Assembly: GCF_003268675.1 (NCBI RefSeq)
Contig: NZ_CP029378.1
Span: 2,728,001-2,792,000, forward strand
Direction of reading: 5' to 3'
Origin: Streptomyces bacillaris
GTDB lineage: Bacteria; Actinomycetota; Actinomycetes; Streptomycetales; Streptomycetaceae
DNA: 64,000 bases
Under the pieces are notes generated by a model. That model had not been told where the DNA came from, made no database searches, and saw nothing but the letters and a program-made list of their open reading frames with translations. Shown here piece by piece: positions 51,384 through 61,011 of this stretch (position 1 is the stretch's first letter; each line of letters starts with the position of its first letter). A program made the translations under genes and the position numbers.

Positions 51384-51818
51384 ATGGCAACGCTCAGGAA
51401 GATCCAGATCACCTTCGACTGCGCCGAACCCGAGCGCCTGGCCCGGTTCTGGTGCGAGGTGCTGGGGTACGTCCCCCCAGAGCCACCGGAGGGGTTCGGG
51501 ACGTGGGCCGCGTACAACGACTCGCTGCCACAGGAGAAGCGGGACGCGTGGTTCGCCTGTACCGACCCGTCGGGGGTGGGGCCGCGTCTGTTCTTCCAGC
51601 GTGTGCCGGAGGGCAAGACCGCCAAGAACCGGGTGCACCTCGACGTACGGGCCGGGACCGGGCTCGTGGGTGAGGAGCGGCTCGCCACGCTGGAGGCCGA
51701 GCGCGACCGGCTGGTGGCGCTGGGGGCGATGTGTCAGCAGGTGCTGGTCGCCGACGAGGAGAACGAGTCCTGCATCGTGATGCAGGACATCGAGGGCAAT
51801 GAATTCTGCCTCGACTGA
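51384..51818 (+). CDS. VOC-superfamily (glyoxalase-like) protein
   Basis: 144 residues with the paired beta-alpha-beta-beta-beta modules of the VOC fold: KIQITFDCAEPERLARFWCE, VLGYVPPEPPEGFG, then KNRVHLDVRAG and EENESCIVMQDIEGNEFCLD. Possible metal ligands are His in VHLDV and the C-terminal Glu. Substrate unknown; this subgroup is annotated as glyoxalase or antibiotic-resistance-like without proof. Closed by a long hairpin. Confidence 0.88.
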   Translation: MATLRKIQITFDCAEPERLARFWCEVLGYVPPEPPEGFGTWAAYNDSLPQEKRDAWFACTDPSGVGPRLFFQRVPEGKTAKNRVHLDVRAGTGLVGEERLATLEAERDRLVALGAMCQQVLVADEENESCIVMQDIEGNEFCLD

Positions 51819-51825
51819 GGCGTAG

Positions 51826-51862
51826 GCCGTCGGCGCGGGGCCCGAAGCCCCGCGCCGACGGC
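51826..51862. terminator. bidirectional terminator
   Basis: 16-bp perfect arms GCCGTCGGCGCGGGGC and GCCCCGCGCCGACGGC, loop CCGAA, between convergent genes. Confidence 0.88.
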
Positions 51863-51872
51863 GGGTCTCGCG

Positions 51873-52634
51873 CTACGGCGCCCAGGGGCCGAGCATGTCC
51901 TTCATCGCGTCCGTCAGGGCGAGTTGCAGCAGCGGACCGTAGGTGACCCGGCCGACGCCGAGGCTGCGGAAGCGTTCGAGGTCGTGCTTGACCGGGTGGG
52001 CCGTGGAGTTGACGGGGACGGAGACCGCGGCCGTCACCGCCTTGAGCAGTTCGTCGTCGTCCTGGATCTTCACCGGGTAGACGCTGTCCGCGCCCGCCTG
52101 CTCCATGGCCCGCAGCCGTTCGATCACCTCGTCGAGGACGCCGGCGGCGTCCTCCGCGTAGATGAAGAGGTCCGTGCGTCCGTTGATCCAGACCGGAACG
52201 CCCGAGGCGTCGGCCGCCGCGCGCAGGTCCGCGATGAAGCCCGCGTGCTCCTGCGTGGTGCGCACCCGTCCGCCCTCCGAGTGGACGGTGTCCTCGAGGT
52301 TGAGGCCGACGCCACCGATCTCGACGAGTCCGGCGATGAGATCCGCGGGCCGCTGACCGTACCCGGCCTCCAGGTCCACGGAGACCGGGATGTCGACCGC
52401 CGCGATGATCGGCCTGACGGCGGCGAGCACCTCCTCGAAGGTCTGTCCCTCCTTGTCCTCCGCTCCCCGGGAGTCGGCGAGCGGGTGGCTGCCGACCGTC
52501 AGTGCGGGGAACCCGGCGGCGGCCGCCGTCCGGGCGGACCAGGCGTCCCAGACGGTCGGGAGCACGAGCGGCTGGTGGTCGGCGTGCAGGTGCCGGAAGC
52601 GCTGAGCGCGCTCAACTGTGATGCGAGAGTCCAT
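51873..52634 (-). CDS. isocitrate lyase/PEP mutase-family protein
   Basis: 253 residues of a PEP mutase-type TIM barrel: LPTVWDAWSARTAAAAGFPA, PVSVDLEAGYG with the Asp-Glu metal site, VGLNLEDTVHSEGGRV and NGRTDLFIY. The isocitrate lyase KKCGH motif is absent, so C-C lyase activity such as oxaloacetate or 2-methylisocitrate-type cleavage is possible, but the substrate is open. It faces the VOC gene and is about 40 bp downstream of the XRE gene in the same direction, possibly as one unit. Confidence 0.88.
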   Translation of the reverse strand: MDSRITVERAQRFRHLHADHQPLVLPTVWDAWSARTAAAAGFPALTVGSHPLADSRGAEDKEGQTFEEVLAAVRPIIAAVDIPVSVDLEAGYGQRPADLIAGLVEIGGVGLNLEDTVHSEGGRVRTTQEHAGFIADLRAAADASGVPVWINGRTDLFIYAEDAAGVLDEVIERLRAMEQAGADSVYPVKIQDDDELLKAVTAAVSVPVNSTAHPVKHDLERFRSLGVGRVTYGPLLQLALTDAMKDMLGPWAP

Positions 52635-52672
52635 GCCGAGGACGGTACCTCCGGAACGGCCCTGACACCCGC

Positions 52673-53089
52673 TCAGGCCGCCAGCCGTACGGTGCCCATC
52701 GCGCCCGACCCCGCCCCGGGGCCCGCCGGGCGGCCCGGGTGGCCCGGGTGGCCGATGCTCCGGGAGCGGGCGGCGGAGAGTCTGATCAGCTCGCCCTGGG
52801 CCAGGGCCAGGAGGTCGGCCAGGGTCAGGCCGAGGGCCTGGGCTGCGGCGGCCAGCACCTCCGACGAGGCCTCCTTGCGGCCGCGCTCCACCTCGGAGAG
52901 GTAGGGCATCGAGATCCGCGCGGCGCCGGCCACGTCCTTCAACGTCCGTCCCTGGGACCGCCGTTCCCTCCGCAGCGCCTCACCGACGAGGTCGCGCCAG
53001 AGCGGCTCCCGGGACGGGGCGGGGCCCGGCGGGGCCGGGAGCGGGCGCAGCGGGATGACACGGGCCCGGTTCGTCTCTCGGATGGTCAT
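52673..53089 (-). CDS. XRE-family transcriptional regulator (ClgR-like)
   Basis: 138 residues with one Cro/CI helix-turn-helix (LRRERRSQGRTLKDVAGAAR, ISMPYLSEVERGRKEASSEV, LAAAAQALGLTLADLLAL), closest in wording to actinobacterial ClgR-type regulators of protease genes. The N- and C-termini are low-complexity extensions not seen in ClgR itself, so it is probably a paralogue. It lies upstream of the PEP mutase-family gene in the same direction. Confidence 0.85.
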   Translation of the reverse strand: MTIRETNRARVIPLRPLPAPPGPAPSREPLWRDLVGEALRRERRSQGRTLKDVAGAARISMPYLSEVERGRKEASSEVLAAAAQALGLTLADLLALAQGELIRLSAARSRSIGHPGHPGRPAGPGAGSGAMGTVRLAA

Positions 53090-53225
53090 CGCTCCAGCCT
53101 AGGAGCCGGGCGCCGGGAGGGCACGGAGCGGGCGTTGCGCTCCCGGCGGATCTGCCGAGGGCGAAGGGTGTTGACGAGCCGGGGGGCGGGCAGGGGCGTA
53201 CGAACGAGCAGGGGTGTGCAGGAAC

Positions 53226-53279
53226 GTGCAGGGGGCGTCGGCCCGGCAGGCGATCGCGCCGGGCCGACGCCCCCTGCAC
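53226..53279. terminator. strong terminator between gdhA and the XRE unit
   Basis: 22-bp perfect arms beginning GTGCAGGGGGCGTCGGCCC around a 10-nt loop; the longest stem in the window. Confidence 0.85.
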
Positions 53280-53334
53280 GTACGGAGATCCGACCGTACG
53301 GGCGGTCAGGTCTCCGTACGTACGCTGCGCACGC

Positions 53335-54966
<1,632 letters not shown>

Positions 54967-54998
54967 CTACAGCGCCGCCCTTCCGCCCAGGCCCACCC

Positions 54999-55352
54999 CT
55001 ACAGCCCCTCCTCCGAGAACGGGGTGTCGCTCCACCGGAACCAGGCCCGGTCCCCCCGGATGTGCAGCAGGAACTCCGCCACCGCGGCCCCCTTTGGGCC
55101 GGCCAGCGCGAGCGTACGGTTCACCTCGTCGCAGACCCGCTCCCACGCCTCCGCGCTCTCGTCGCTCTCGTCCTCGTCCAGCCGTTCCAGGAGGGCCAGT
55201 TCGCGGTCGAAGAGCTGACGCACGGCGGGGTCGAAGGCCGGGCCGGGGATGAACCGGCCGTGCAGCCAGGGGAAGTCGGCGTCGTCGACGGCGATCTCCC
55301 CGACGAGATCCGTCCCGCGCCGCAGCCTCCATATGGTGCCGTCGAACCCCAT
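54999..55352 (-). CDS. conserved hypothetical protein
   Basis: 117 residues from ATG 55352 (MGFDGTIWRLRRGTDLVGEI). Mixed beta/helix, Trp-rich (DFPWLHGRFIPGPAFDP, AWFRWSDTPFSEEG) and acidic in the middle (LDEDESDESAEAWERV). No signal or membrane segment and no recognised motif. It is divergent from the RDD gene. A soluble Streptomyces-type protein of unknown role. Confidence 0.7.
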   Translation of the reverse strand: MGFDGTIWRLRRGTDLVGEIAVDDADFPWLHGRFIPGPAFDPAVRQLFDRELALLERLDEDESDESAEAWERVCDEVNRTLALAGPKGAAVAEFLLHIRGDRAWFRWSDTPFSEEGL

Positions 55353-55479
55353 CGCCGCCCCCGTACCACTCGTGCAACTGTTCCCGCCAAGGTAAGGGAT
55401 TGGTGAAATCGGTAAGAGCGAGGGAGTTACCGGCCAGGAACCACGACACCCCGACTGACGATCGGTCATGATGCTCCCC

Positions 55480-56160
55480 ATGACGAAGCCGCGGGGGCGT
55501 CGGAGAGCGCAACCTCCTTATCAGCCAAGGTTGTTGTACGGAACCGGCCGCATCGCCGCGCCTCCCGCGCCCCCGCGGCCCGACCCGTACGGCGCCCCCG
55601 GACGGCAGCCCCGTATCCCCCGGGGCACGGGCGAGACGCGCCGCTATCTGGCGGTCGGGCTCGACTGCTACCTGTGCCTGCTGGTCGTCGGGCTGCTGCT
55701 GCACGGGTGCCTGAGGGCGGCGGACGCGGGGGTGGGGCGGACGGCGGTGGCGCTCGTCGCCCAGCTGACCGCGCTGTCCTTCGCCAACCAGGTGCTGCTG
55801 ACGATGGCCGTACGGGCGAGCGCCGGAAAGCTGATCATGGGCGTACGGGTGATCCGGCTGCCGGACGCGGGGCGCCCGGAGTTCCGCCGTCTGGTGCTGC
55901 GCTGGCTCTACGGCCTGTTCTGGCTGCCGCTCCAGCCCTGGCACCACCTCCGCCGGGCCACCGCCGGGCCGCCGCCCCGCGAACGCCTGGGCGGCTGCCC
56001 CCGGGCCGCAGCCACGCACGCGGATCTGGCGGGCGTGCGCCAGGTGCACCGCAGCGATCTGCGCTCCTACCGGGAGGCGGTGGCGCGGCGCCGGGGCCGT
56101 CATGTCCGGCCCGACGCGGCAGGCGGCCCGGTGCCCCGGGTGCCGTGGCACACCGGCTGA
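55480..56160 (+). CDS. RDD-family membrane protein
   Basis: About 226 residues. The Pro-rich N-terminus is followed by the RDD core: ETRRYLAVGLDCYLCLLVVG, LLLTMAVRASAGKLIMGVRV and RPEFRRLVLRWLYGLFWLPL. The usual Arg-Asp-Asp is partly altered (GLDCYL). A basic C-terminal tail follows. RDD proteins are thought to transport small solutes, but the role here is unknown. The start could also be ATG 55468. Confidence 0.8.
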   Translation: MTKPRGRRRAQPPYQPRLLYGTGRIAAPPAPPRPDPYGAPGRQPRIPRGTGETRRYLAVGLDCYLCLLVVGLLLHGCLRAADAGVGRTAVALVAQLTALSFANQVLLTMAVRASAGKLIMGVRVIRLPDAGRPEFRRLVLRWLYGLFWLPLQPWHHLRRATAGPPPRERLGGCPRAAATHADLAGVRQVHRSDLRSYREAVARRRGRHVRPDAAGGPVPRVPWHTG

Positions 56161-56270
56161 AAGAACCTTCTCAGGCCCCTTCTCAGAGCCCCTCAAGCTC
56201 CCCCCGCTCCCTCAGGGGTCCTCAGGCCCCTTCGCAGGCCCTCGGACCCTCTCCAGGCCCATCCCGACGC

Positions 56271-56630
56271 TCACGCCGCCGCCCGGTCCCGGGCCGCCCG
56301 CATCGCCGCCGCCGTGGCCGGGGCGTCGTACTCCGGGCCGACGCCCGGGACGATCACCACGTCGCCGTCGAAGTGCCGGGTGCGCAGGGGCAGGATCTCC
56401 TGGTAGGCCGGGGAGGCGTACCAGGCGCGGATCTCCTCGACGCCGGGGAAGCCCACCAGGACCAGCGCGCCCGGCCACTCCCCCTCCACCACCTCCACCT
56501 CGGCCCCGTGGACCAGGAAGCGGCCTCCGTAGGGCTCCATGGTGGCCTGGACGCGCTCGATGTAGCTCAGCACCTCGTCGTGGACGGGGCCGTCGGCGGG
56601 GCGCAGGTGGGCGATGGCGTACGCGGTCAT
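56271..56630 (-). CDS. DUF1330 (dimeric alpha-beta barrel-like) protein
   Basis: 119 residues with the DUF1330 pattern: MTAYAIAHLRPADGPVHDEV, LSYIERVQATMEPYGGRFLV, HGAEVEVVEGEWPGALVLVG, FPGVEEIRAWYASPAYQEIL. The fold is ferredoxin-like and dimeric, and no catalytic role is proven. Two copies of the short direct repeat GGATGGCGTCGGGGT lie just upstream (56648-56679), near the promoter. Confidence 0.88.
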   Translation of the reverse strand: MTAYAIAHLRPADGPVHDEVLSYIERVQATMEPYGGRFLVHGAEVEVVEGEWPGALVLVGFPGVEEIRAWYASPAYQEILPLRTRHFDGDVVIVPGVGPEYDAPATAAAMRAARDRAAA

Positions 56631-56787
56631 GGCGCGGTCCTCCAGGGTGGATGGCGTCGGGGTGGATGGCGTCGGGGTGGCCCCCGTGACGCTCCCGATG
56701 CTGCCGCGCGGGGTGGACGGCGTCGATTACCTCGGAGGTCATGTACCCGCGAGGTACCCCCGGGGTCATGGCCGCCCGCACACGCCG

Positions 56788-56826
56788 AAGGCGGCGGCCC
56801 CGGAGAGTTCCGGGGGCCGCCGCCTT
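56788..56826. terminator. terminator of the L,D-transpeptidase gene
   Basis: Long stem with core GGCGGCGGCCCC.GGA and TTCCGGGGGCCGCCGCC, about 16 bp with one bulge, downstream of the reverse-strand stop at 56855. Confidence 0.7.
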
Positions 56827-56854
56827 CACGCGGGGGAAAGAGCGGGGGGACGGA

Positions 56855-58123
56855 TCAGGCGGCGGAGCCGGCCTTCCACTGGGCCCAGTCCATGTTCCAG
56901 CCGTTGAGGCCGTTGTCCGGCTTGATGGTCCTGTCCGGGGAGTTCTTCACGATGACCACGTCACCGATGAGCGAGTTGTTGTAGAACCAGGCGCCCGGCG
57001 CGTTGGGGTCGTTCGCGCCCTTCACGTCGGCGAGGCCCACGCAGCCGTGGCTGGTGTTGGCGGTGCCGAAGATGCCCTTGCCCCAGTAGTTGCCGTGGAT
57101 GAAGGTGCCGGAGGTGGACAGGCGCATCGCGTGCGGCACGTCCTTGATGTCGTACTCGCCCTTGCCGTCGTCGTCGGTGAAGCCGACGGTGGCGCCGTTC
57201 ATCCGGGTCTCCTTGTACTTCTCGGAGATCACCATCTGACCGTTGTACGTGGGGTTCTCGGGCGCGCCGGCGGAGATCGGAATCGTCTTGATCGTCTTGC
57301 CGTCGCGGGTGACCGTCATCATCTTGGTCTTCGCGTCGACGGTGGAGACCTGGTTGCGGCCGACCTTGAACGTGACCGTCTTCTGCTGCACGCCGTACAC
57401 GCCGTCGGCGCCCTCGACGCCGTCCAGCGCGAGCTTCAGGGTGACGGTGGAGCCGCCCTGCCAGTAGCTCTCCGGGCGCAGGTCCAGGCGCTGGCTGTTG
57501 AACCAGTGCCCGACGACCTCCTGGCCGCTGCTGGAGGTCACGGTGATGCCGGCCTGGACGGCCTTGCGGTCCGTGATCGGCTTGTTGAAGTTGATCGAGA
57601 CGGGCATCCCGACGCCGACCGTGGAGCCGTCCTCGGGGGTGAAGTTCCCGATGAAGCTGTTGTCGGGCGAGACGGTGGTGAAGGAGGTGTTCTCGTGGGC
57701 CTGGCGGCCCTTCGCGTCCTCGGCCGTCGCGTTGATCTTGTACGTGGTGGAGCGCTGCAGCGGTCCCGCGGGCTTCCAGCTGGAGCCGTCGGCCGCCAGC
57801 GTGCCCTCGACCGGCTTGCCGTCCGCCGTGGTCATGGTGACCTCGGTCAGCTTGCCCTTGGTGACGGAGATCTGCGCCGCGTTGTTGATGCTGGCGTTGG
57901 TGGAGCCGTTCTTCGGCTCGATGGCTATCTGGGCCTCGGATGCGTCCTCGGCCGCGGCCTTGTCCACCTCCTGCGCCTGCGACGACTCCGAGCTGCCGGC
58001 GCCCGTCTTCTTGTCTCCGCCGTCGTCGGTACAGGCCGAAAGCACCAGCACGCCGCCGAGCAGTGCGGACACGGCCGCGAGGCCCCTGCGCCGCTTGCTG
58101 TCCGTCATCACACGCTTCTCCAT
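56855..58123 (-). CDS. L,D-transpeptidase lipoprotein (Ig-like + YkuD)
   Basis: 422 residues. The lipobox is LSAC (about residue 31). Two Ig-like domains (LTEVTMTTADGKPVEGTLAA, VGVGMPVSINFNKPITDRKA) precede a YkuD catalytic domain with FIHGNYW and SHGCVGLADV (Cys and His as in the HxxxSHGC motif). It makes 3-3 peptidoglycan cross-links, which are common in Streptomyces walls. Start could be ATG 58123 or the later ATG 58108; the signal is intact from either. Confidence 0.93.
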   Translation of the reverse strand: MEKRVMTDSKRRRGLAAVSALLGGVLVLSACTDDGGDKKTGAGSSESSQAQEVDKAAAEDASEAQIAIEPKNGSTNASINNAAQISVTKGKLTEVTMTTADGKPVEGTLAADGSSWKPAGPLQRSTTYKINATAEDAKGRQAHENTSFTTVSPDNSFIGNFTPEDGSTVGVGMPVSINFNKPITDRKAVQAGITVTSSSGQEVVGHWFNSQRLDLRPESYWQGGSTVTLKLALDGVEGADGVYGVQQKTVTFKVGRNQVSTVDAKTKMMTVTRDGKTIKTIPISAGAPENPTYNGQMVISEKYKETRMNGATVGFTDDDGKGEYDIKDVPHAMRLSTSGTFIHGNYWGKGIFGTANTSHGCVGLADVKGANDPNAPGAWFYNNSLIGDVVIVKNSPDRTIKPDNGLNGWNMDWAQWKAGSAA

Positions 58124-58358
58124 CGTTGCCGATTCCCCAAGATCCCCGGACGGGGCTGCCAGGCGGCGATTCCCCGTCAGTGTCTGAAGAACACCTGGAA
58201 CGGACACTCCGTTCCGCATCCACCCGGGATGTGGGGAACACCACTCATCGACGCGGCCGCGGCGGCGGTGGTTCCCGTCGCCCGGCCCTGATACGGAACC
58301 GCCGCACAGCGCGGCCCCGGTCCGCGGTGAGCGGGGCCGGGGCCGGTGTTCTCACACG

Positions 58359-58799
58359 TCAGACCCGCTGCGCGAGGTCACCGTCCTCGCCGTCATTCCT
58401 CCCATTGTGCGCGACCGTGTCGCCGTACCCCTCCTCGTCGTCCCCGGTACCGGTCAGGAACGGACCGTCCTCGTCGTCGTCCCAGTCCTCCGCGTCGGGG
58501 TCGTACTCGACGCTCTCGCTGCTCCACGAGGCCTGCGCGAGCTCGACCCCGGGCACATCGCCGACCAGGTCGAACGGGTCGATCAGCGAGGCGAGGGCCT
58601 CCGCTCCGTCTGCCCGGACCGTGGCCTCGGCATGCATCCGCTCCTCGGCGCTGTCGCTCTCGGAGATACCCGCTACGGGTTCCCCGTATTCGGCGGCGAT
58701 GGATTCCAGGGCCGTGCCGGTGAGGGCGTCGAGATCGGTGATCTCCACCACCATCTCCACGCGAACGCGAACAAATCCGGATCTCTCTTCTGTGGTCAT
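58359..58799 (-). CDS. acidic conserved hypothetical protein
   Basis: 146 residues. An N-terminal half with regular strands and helices (RVRVEMVVEITDLDALTGTA, MHAEATVRADGAEALASLID) is followed by a very acidic tail (EYDPDAEDWDDDEDGPFLTG). No signal and no recognised family. The role is unknown. Confidence 0.7.
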   Translation of the reverse strand: MTTEERSGFVRVRVEMVVEITDLDALTGTALESIAAEYGEPVAGISESDSAEERMHAEATVRADGAEALASLIDPFDLVGDVPGVELAQASWSSESVEYDPDAEDWDDDEDGPFLTGTGDDEEGYGDTVAHNGRNDGEDGDLAQRV

Positions 58800-58907
58800 A
58801 GTGCGGAGCGTAGGGCGCGTTCAGGCGGCGACTTTCCTCCGACCCGCTGCTTTGCTTAGCATCGGCCCACGGGGCTAACTCATGGTTGTCGCAAGGGGAT
58901 CGAAACT

Positions 58908-59198
58908 GTGTCCGTCACTCGTCGCACACTCCTGACCGCCACCGCCTCGGGAACGCTGCTGGCCGCACTCTGGTTCGTCCCGTCGGCCAACGCCACCGTC
59001 GAGGCCACCGCGGAGCCGGCCGCCCAGGACGCTGCCCCGGCCGCCGCCGAGGGCACCACCGCGGGCCCGCAGCTCGCGGAGACCGGCCCGGGCGTCGACA
59101 CCACCCCGTATCTGATCGGCGGTACGGCGCTGCTCGGCATCGGGGCGGGGTTCGTCGCCTACTCGGTCCGCCGCAGCGGTACGCGTCCGGTGATCTGA
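58908..59198 (+). CDS. small LPXTG-like (LAETG) cell-wall surface protein
   Basis: 96 residues from GTG. The Sec signal (RRTLLTATASGTLLAALWFV, ending SANA) is followed by only about 45 mature residues rich in Ala/Glu/Pro. Then comes LAETG, a membrane helix (YLIGGTALLGIGAGFVAYSV) and the basic tail RRSGTRPVI: the full sortase sorting signal. LAxTG is the motif used by actinobacterial class E sortases. No sortase gene lies in the window. AAGGGG lies upstream of the start. Confidence 0.85.
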   Translation: MSVTRRTLLTATASGTLLAALWFVPSANATVEATAEPAAQDAAPAAAEGTTAGPQLAETGPGVDTTPYLIGGTALLGIGAGFVAYSVRRSGTRPVI

Positions 59199-59229
59199 AC
59201 CCCGTACGCGTACCCGTACACGGCTTACG

Positions 59230-59261
59230 GAGAGGGCTGCCCCCGGCGCGGCAGCCCTCTC
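59230..59261. terminator. terminator between the LAETG gene and hutH (convergent)
   Basis: 12-bp arms GAGAGGGCTGCC and GGCAGCCCTCTC with an 8-nt loop. Confidence 0.8.
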
Positions 59262-59313
59262 GCGTTCCGCGGACGGAACCGGCGTCACGCGGCCGTGCTC
59301 AGGCCGGCGGCCC

Positions 59314-60864
59314 TCAGGCCAGCGGCCCCGTGACCGGCTCCACCGCCGCCACCAGGCGCCCTTCCCGTACGAACGTGTCCGCGGCGGCCAGGTCCGGCGC
59401 CAGGAAGCGGTCCGGGCCAGGACCCTCGGCGCCCGCGGCCCGCAGCGCGGCCACGGCGGCCTGCGAGGCGGGGGCGGGGACGAGTCCCTCGGCAGCGCGC
59501 AGTTCGACGGCGCGGGTCGCCGCGTACAGCTCGACGGCGACGATCCGGGTCAGGTTGTCCACGGCGGTACGGAGCTTGCGCGCGGCCGACCAGCCCATGG
59601 AGACGTGGTCCTCCTGCATCGCGGAGGACGGGATGGAGTCGGCGGAGGCGGGGACCGCGAGCCGCTTCATCTCGCTGACCAGGGCGGCCTGGGTGTACTG
59701 GGCGATCATCAGACCGGAGTCGACCCCGGCGTCATCCGCGAGGAACGGCGGCAGGCCGTGCGAGCGGTGCTTGTCGAGGAGCCGGTCAGTGCGGCGCTCG
59801 CAGATCGAGCCGAGGTCGGCGGCGACGATCGCGAGGAAGTCCAGGACGTACGCGACGGGCGCGCCGTGGAAGTTGCCGTTGGACTCCACCCGGCCGTCGG
59901 GCAGGACCACCGGGTTGTCGACGGCGGAGGCCAGCTCGCGGCCCGCCACCACGGCCGCGTAGTCGAGGGTGTCGCGTCCGGCGCCGTTGACCTGGGGGGC
60001 GCAGCGGACGGAGTAGGCGTCCTGGACCCGGGGCGCGTCGTCCTGGTGATGGCCCGTCAGGCCCGAACCGGCCAGCACCCGCAGCATGTTGTCCGCGCTG
60101 ACGCCCTGGCCGGGGTGCGGGCGGATGGCGTGCAGCTCGGGGGCGAGGACCTTCTCCGTGCCGAGCAGCGCCTCCAGGGAGAGGGCGGCGGTGATGTCGG
60201 CGGAGGTGTAGAGGTTACGGAGGTCGGCGAGGGCCATGACGAGCATGCCGAGCATCCCGTCGGTGCCGTTGAGGAGGGCCAGCCCCTCCTTCTCGCGCAG
60301 CTCCACCGGGGTGATGCCGTGCGCGGCGAGCAGTTCACCGGCCGGACGGACCGTGCCGTCGGGGCCCTCCGCCTCGCCCTCGCCCATCAGGGTGAGCGCG
60401 CAGTGCGAGAGGGGCGCGAGGTCGCCGGAGCAGCCGAGCGAGCCGTACTCGTGGACGACGGGCGTGATCCCCGCGTTGAGCACGTCCGCCATGGTCTGCG
60501 CGACCTCGGGGCGTACGCCGGTGTGGCCGGAGGCGACCGTCTTGAGCCGGAGGAACATCAGGGCGCGCACGACCTCGCGCTCGACGCGGGGGCCCATGCC
60601 CGCCGCGTGCGAGCGGACGATGTTGCGCTGGAGCTGGGCGCGCAGCTCGGTGCTGATGTGGCGGCTGGCGAGGGCGCCGAAGCCGGTGGAGACGCCGTAG
60701 ACGGGCTCGGGCTTGGCGGCGAGCGCGTCCACGATGAGGCGGGAGGCGGCGAGCGCGTCCACGGCGGCGGTGGAGAGCTCGACCCGGGCGCCGTGGCGGG
60801 CCACGGCGACGACGTCATCGGCGGTGGTTCCGGACGTCCCCACCACGACAGTGTGCATATCCAT
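59314..60864 (-). CDS. hutH: histidine ammonia-lyase
   Basis: 516 residues of the aromatic ammonia-lyase family, giving urocanate from histidine. The electrophilic MIO cofactor forms from the tripeptide in SLGCSGDLAPLSHCALTLMG, here Cys-Ser-Gly, where most family members have Ala-Ser-Gly. Other blocks are VYGVSTGFGALASRHIS, QDAYSVRCAPQVNGA and QEDHVSMGWSAARKL. The gene is monocistronic. ATG 60864 or ATG 60858 could be used. Confidence 0.95.
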   Translation of the reverse strand: MDMHTVVVGTSGTTADDVVAVARHGARVELSTAAVDALAASRLIVDALAAKPEPVYGVSTGFGALASRHISTELRAQLQRNIVRSHAAGMGPRVEREVVRALMFLRLKTVASGHTGVRPEVAQTMADVLNAGITPVVHEYGSLGCSGDLAPLSHCALTLMGEGEAEGPDGTVRPAGELLAAHGITPVELREKEGLALLNGTDGMLGMLVMALADLRNLYTSADITAALSLEALLGTEKVLAPELHAIRPHPGQGVSADNMLRVLAGSGLTGHHQDDAPRVQDAYSVRCAPQVNGAGRDTLDYAAVVAGRELASAVDNPVVLPDGRVESNGNFHGAPVAYVLDFLAIVAADLGSICERRTDRLLDKHRSHGLPPFLADDAGVDSGLMIAQYTQAALVSEMKRLAVPASADSIPSSAMQEDHVSMGWSAARKLRTAVDNLTRIVAVELYAATRAVELRAAEGLVPAPASQAAVAALRAAGAEGPGPDRFLAPDLAAADTFVREGRLVAAVEPVTGPLA

Positions 60865-61011
60865 ATTCAGCAGCGTACGGATTGAAACCCGCTATGTCAC
60901 TAGTCGTTGAGGAGAGGGCCCCTTACCGAAGAGGGCCCCTTACCGCCACCGCCTTGCCCGTACGGTCACGGGCGACCCCCCGCAGGGATCACGGCCGGCC
61001 CTCCGCCGGGG

